From positions 1 through 7,503 of the forward strand of contig CALGLY010000254.1 in NCBI GenBank assembly GCA_937959095.1: a stretch of 7,503 nucleotides of DNA, read 5' to 3'. Origin of the DNA: an uncultured Saprospiraceae bacterium. GTDB lineage: Bacteria > Bacteroidota > Bacteroidia > Chitinophagales > Saprospiraceae. Position numbers and translations under genes: made by a program. The notes below the pieces were generated by a model, which made no database searches, was not told the origin of the DNA, and saw nothing but the letters and a program-made list of their open reading frames with translations. Shown here in pieces: positions 5,291 through 7,503 of this stretch (position 1 is the first letter of the stretch; every line of letters begins with the position of its first letter).

Positions 5291-5641
5291 ATGAAATCAT
5301 TAGTATTGTTTATGTTGCTTTGGGGATCATTTACGGTAGATTCGCCAGAGCCAATTTCTCTTTCCGAGACGACTTGTGAAATTTCGACGGACTACGTTGA
5401 TTTTACCTTACGCAATACAAGTCTAAAATCCATTCCGCTTATCATTCCAGGTGTGATGAATCCTAATTTGTCGCCGATGTCCAATAGTGGTGTAGGCTTG
5501 AAAATTGGGCAGAAAATTCTCTTTAAATACAAAGGGAAGCGTCGCGTGTTGCTGATAGTAGATAAAACCTTAGAAGGAAAAGTGCTAGATGTGCCGAAAC
5601 TACTAAAGGAGAAGAGACGAGAGTTGGAGAAGAAGAAATAG
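5291..5641 (+). CDS. Small secreted protein, tandem paralog 2
   Basis: The 116-residue protein is the sister of the one at 4754. Residues 1-16 form a signal peptide (Met-Lys-Ser-Leu-Val-Leu-Phe-Met-Leu-Leu-Trp). A single Cys29 corresponds to Cys30 of the first copy. The core (38-91) differs from the first copy at only 10 of 54 positions, mostly conservatively. The invariant blocks are Ile-Pro-Leu-Ile-Ile-Pro-Gly-Val-Met, Ser-Asn-Ser-Gly-Val, and Gly-Gln-Lys-Ile-Leu-Phe-Lys-Tyr-Lys-Gly-Lys-Arg-Arg. The signal peptides and linkers (to residue 37) and the C-terminal helices have diverged much more, so the core is under constraint. The tail is nearly all Lys/Arg/Glu (105-116). It is convergent with the acyl-CoA dehydrogenase gene, with a shared terminator between them. 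The function is unknown; basic, small and exported suggests a cell-surface or periplasmic binding role, which is inference. Confidence 0.8.
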   Translation: MKSLVLFMLLWGSFTVDSPEPISLSETTCEISTDYVDFTLRNTSLKSIPLIIPGVMNPNLSPMSNSGVGLKIGQKILFKYKGKRRVLLIVDKTLEGKVLDVPKLLKEKRRELEKKK

Positions 5642-5656
5642 AGATTTAGAGAATAG

Positions 5657-5690
5657 AATGGGCAAACGAATTCAATATCGTCTGCCCATT
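5657..5690. terminator. Terminator hairpin between convergent genes
   Basis: The arm 5657-5668 pairs with 5679-5690 over 12 positions with one mismatch (A-C at 5665/5682), around a 10-base loop. The core tgggca/tgcccatttt gives a T-run on the plus strand, so it fits as terminator for the secreted protein gene at 5291. On the minus strand the tail is less T-rich, so it would be weaker for the acyl-CoA dehydrogenase. Confidence 0.7.
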
Positions 5691-5711
5691 TTATGATTAA
5701 TGAGGCTGTGG

Positions 5712-6935
5712 TTATGCCACCGTCATTCGTGTCTTTAGTTGCTTCTTCGCTTCTTTCAAATGCTTGAAATAATCGGAGAAGATAGAACGCGCAATCAGCA
5801 CCTTCATAATCTCATTGGTACCACCATAGATGCGTTGTACCCGTGCATCACCATAAAGCCGCGCGATAGGATACTCCCAAATATAGCCATAGCCGCCGAA
5901 GAGTTGCAAGCACTCATCTATTATTTCACATTGTGTATCAGATGCATAATATTTTGCCATTGAGGCAAGCTCGGGGGTGAGTTTATGCTCCGCTTGTAGT
6001 GCAGTGCATCTATCTACGAAGGCAGTCGTTACTTCCAATTTAGTAGCTACTTCTGCCATCTTAAATTGGGTGTTCTGGAAACCACAGATTGGCTGCTTGA
6101 AAGCCGTGCGCTGCTGGGTGTATTCTACTGTTTTCTCCAAAGCACAACGCATAGCACCTATGGCAGAAAGGGCAATCGTCATCCGTTCTCTAGGCAATTC
6201 TGTCATCATATATACGAAACCTCTCCCTTCTTCTCCTAGCAAATTTCCTTTAGGAACTTTCACATCTTCAAAGAAGAGTTCGCAGGTATCACTCGTCTTC
6301 AAGCCTAGTTTTTTGAACGGTTTCCCTTTAGAAAAGCCTTCTGAATCAGCATCTACTACTAAGAGACTAACGCCTTTCGCGCCTATATTTTTGCTGGTTT
6401 TGCAAGCTACTATCGTGAAATCCGAAGTGTACCCAATTGTGATGAAGGTCTTGCTACCATTCAGGATATAGTGGTCGCCTTTGTCTTCTGCATAGGTAGT
6501 TATTGCTTGTACATCGCTCCCCGTGCCTGGTTCGGTCATCGCTAAACTCCCAATCGCTTCCCCTGAAACACACTTCGGCAAGTACTTCATTTTCAAGTCT
6601 TCGCTTCCGTATCTTGCGATATAAGGAATCACAATATCAGAGTGCATCGAAATAGCAGGTGCAAATTCTCCTGCACGTGCTTGTTCCTCAATAAGCATTG
6701 CAGAGAAGGTGAAATCTAAGCCCATGCCCCCATATTTCGGGTCGAGGTCGATGCCTAGCAAACCCAATTCGCCTGCTTTCAGCCACGCCTCCCGATCACA
6801 GTAGCCTTGTTCTTCCCATTTTTCGCGATGAGGCGAGACGTGATTCTGAACAAATTGCTCAATCGTTTCCTTGAACATTTTATGCTCGTCCGAGCCATAT
6901 ACATCGCGAGGGAGTTGGTGTTTTTTATTATTCAT
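5712..6935 (-). CDS. Long-chain-type (LCAD-like) acyl-CoA dehydrogenase
   Basis: The 407-residue cytoplasmic flavoenzyme introduces the trans-2 double bond into acyl-CoA, the first step of beta-oxidation, passing electrons to electron-transfer flavoprotein. The length is typical. The FAD-binding signature Ala-Met-Thr-Glu-Pro-Gly-Thr-Gly-Ser-Asp is at 132-141. The second family signature (Gln344 to Asp363, with Phe-Gly-Gly-Tyr-Gly-Tyr-Ile-Trp-Glu-Tyr-Pro) and Tyr-Gly-Gly-Thr-Asn-Glu-Ile (370-376) are present. Residue 371 is Gly where medium-chain enzymes carry their catalytic Glu. The base is instead expected to be Glu250 in Glu-Leu-Pro-Arg-Glu-Arg-Met, as in mammalian long-chain and isovaleryl-CoA dehydrogenases. 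The C-terminal half resembles mammalian LCAD closely (Ala-Phe-Val-Asp-x-Cys, Met-Ala-Lys-Tyr-x-Ala-Ser). Exact chain length is not readable. The ATG at 6935 gives the family's normal N-terminus; thiH lies about 105 bases upstream on the same strand. Confidence 0.95.
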   Translation of the reverse strand: MNNKKHQLPRDVYGSDEHKMFKETIEQFVQNHVSPHREKWEEQGYCDREAWLKAGELGLLGIDLDPKYGGMGLDFTFSAMLIEEQARAGEFAPAISMHSDIVIPYIARYGSEDLKMKYLPKCVSGEAIGSLAMTEPGTGSDVQAITTYAEDKGDHYILNGSKTFITIGYTSDFTIVACKTSKNIGAKGVSLLVVDADSEGFSKGKPFKKLGLKTSDTCELFFEDVKVPKGNLLGEEGRGFVYMMTELPRERMTIALSAIGAMRCALEKTVEYTQQRTAFKQPICGFQNTQFKMAEVATKLEVTTAFVDRCTALQAEHKLTPELASMAKYYASDTQCEIIDECLQLFGGYGYIWEYPIARLYGDARVQRIYGGTNEIMKVLIARSIFSDYFKHLKEAKKQLKTRMTVA

Positions 6936-6956
6936 TGTTTTAGTAATATTTTAGCT

Positions 6957-7045
6957 TTTAGCGAATTGGTATTTAGTACAAAAAGAATGTGCTCTTGATG
7001 GGGTCACTTCTAAATGACCGTTATCGAAAACCTCAATTCGCTAAA
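6957..7045. repeat. 12-bp inverted repeat framing the thiH to acyl-CoA dehydrogenase gap
   Basis: The segment tttagcgaattg (6957-6968) is exactly complementary to caattcgctaaa (7034-7045), separated by 65 bases. The right arm overlaps the last bases and stop codon of thiH. Inside the interval a shorter palindrome, ggtca (7002-7006) with tgacc (7015-7019), can form. The arrangement could be a large stem-loop ending the thiH transcript, or the boundaries of a small inserted element. There is no T-run that would make it a standard terminator. Confidence 0.65.
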
Positions 7046-7503
7046 GACTATCATAAGATAGATCCCAATCTTTCCAAACGGCTTCATAGCCTTGCTGTTG
7101 CAACATTCCAGCGATTTCAGAAGGGCTGCGTTCGTCTGATATTTCAAATTGCTCCAAAGAAGTGGGTTCTACGGCATAGCCGCCCGGATTGGTCTTAGAA
7201 CCTGCACTCATGGAAGTGATGCCCAATTTAATAATATTATTTCTAAAAGCCTCCGATTCGCGGGTAGAAATAGAGAGTTCTAGTTCTTCATTGAAAATGC
7301 GCCAAGCACAAATCAATTGTACCAATTCCGCATCCGAAATAATGACTTCTGGCACGAGTCCGCCCGAAAAAGGACGTAAACGCGGAAAAGAAATCGAGTA
7401 TTTACTTTGCCAATAGTTCCGTTCCAAATAGTCGAGGTGCAGCGCGGTGAAGAAGCTATCGGTGCGCCAATCTTCGAGACCAATCAAGCAGCCTAAGCCC
7501 ATT
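7041..7503 (-). CDS. thiH: 2-iminoacetate (dehydroglycine) synthase ThiH, C-terminal part
   Basis: Only the last 153 residues are inside the window; the 5' part continues past the right edge. The family is about 370 residues. ThiH is a cytoplasmic radical-SAM enzyme that cleaves tyrosine to p-cresol and dehydroglycine, which supplies the C-N unit of the thiamine thiazole together with ThiG and ThiS. Recognisable blocks are Gly-Leu-Gly-x-Leu-Ile-Gly-Leu-x-Asp-Trp-Arg, Tyr-Trp-Gln-Ser-Lys-Tyr-Ser-Ile-Ser-Phe-Pro-Arg-Leu-Arg-Pro, Leu-Val-Gln-Leu-Ile-Cys-Ala-Trp-Arg, Leu-Ser-Ile-Ser-Thr-Arg-Glu, and Ser-Ala-Gly-Ser-Lys-Thr-x-Pro-Gly-Gly-Tyr. The ending is Trp-Lys-Asp-Trp-Asp, close to the E. coli protein. 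The radical-SAM Cys-x3-Cys-x2-Cys motif would lie outside the window. The Met near 7502 is internal, not the start. The stop (7041-7043) lies within an inverted repeat. Other thiamine genes would be expected upstream, beyond the edge. Confidence 0.93.
   Translation of the reverse strand, partial: MGLGCLIGLEDWRTDSFFTALHLDYLERNYWQSKYSISFPRLRPFSGGLVPEVIISDAELVQLICAWRIFNEELELSISTRESEAFRNNIIKLGITSMSAGSKTNPGGYAVEPTSLEQFEISDERSPSEIAGMLQQQGYEAVWKDWDLSYDSL

Noticed and set aside
5977..6471. Plus-strand frame of 164 codons inside the acyl-CoA dehydrogenase gene
   Set aside because: It is antisense to a fully conserved enzyme and shows no recognisable domain.

Overview
The window looks like chromosomal DNA of a member of the Bacteroidota. 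The evidence is the AT-rich intergenic DNA, the near absence of Shine-Dalgarno sequences before convincing starts, the lysine/isoleucine-rich small exported proteins, and a gene mix of tryptophan 2,3-dioxygenase, a DUF805-like membrane protein and an anaerobic-type ThiH. A Saprospiria-like organism would fit, but the sequence alone does not settle rank below phylum. No rRNA, tRNA, CRISPR array, transposase or integrase is visible.

Layout. Positions 37-582 (+) encode a small exported protein of unknown function. It is followed at once by a GC-rich (about 59%), highly foldable non-coding block (about 582-775) that stands out from the AT-rich flanks. A DUF805-like membrane protein lies on the minus strand (810-1163). 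It is transcribed divergently from a metabolic pair on the plus strand: a 3-hydroxyacyl-CoA dehydrogenase (1291-2178) and tryptophan 2,3-dioxygenase (start revised to 2247, end 3353). Between these two genes is a near-perfect 24-bp hairpin. A terminator-like hairpin (3422-3462) separates the dioxygenase from a two-gene overlapping operon (3472-4459), which encodes a small GNAT-like protein and an Xre/HigA-like helix-turn-helix protein. This pair is the best candidate for an under-described system, namely a toxin-antitoxin-like module. About 290 bases of non-coding DNA with two nested inverted repeats follow. Next come two tandem paralogous secreted proteins (4754-5131 and 5291-5641), each followed by a terminator. 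The right end is on the minus strand: a long-chain-type acyl-CoA dehydrogenase (5712-6935) and the C-terminal part of thiH (7041 to the window edge).

How the genes work together. The acyl-CoA dehydrogenase and 3-hydroxyacyl-CoA dehydrogenase catalyse the first and third steps of beta-oxidation-type cycles. They lie on opposite strands about 3.5 kb apart, so they share a pathway rather than an operon. Tryptophan 2,3-dioxygenase opens the kynurenine route. ThiH makes dehydroglycine (2-iminoacetate) for the thiazole of thiamine. The remaining genes are accessory in character: small, hypothetical, exported or regulator-like. They sit between the metabolic genes and are separated by hairpins.
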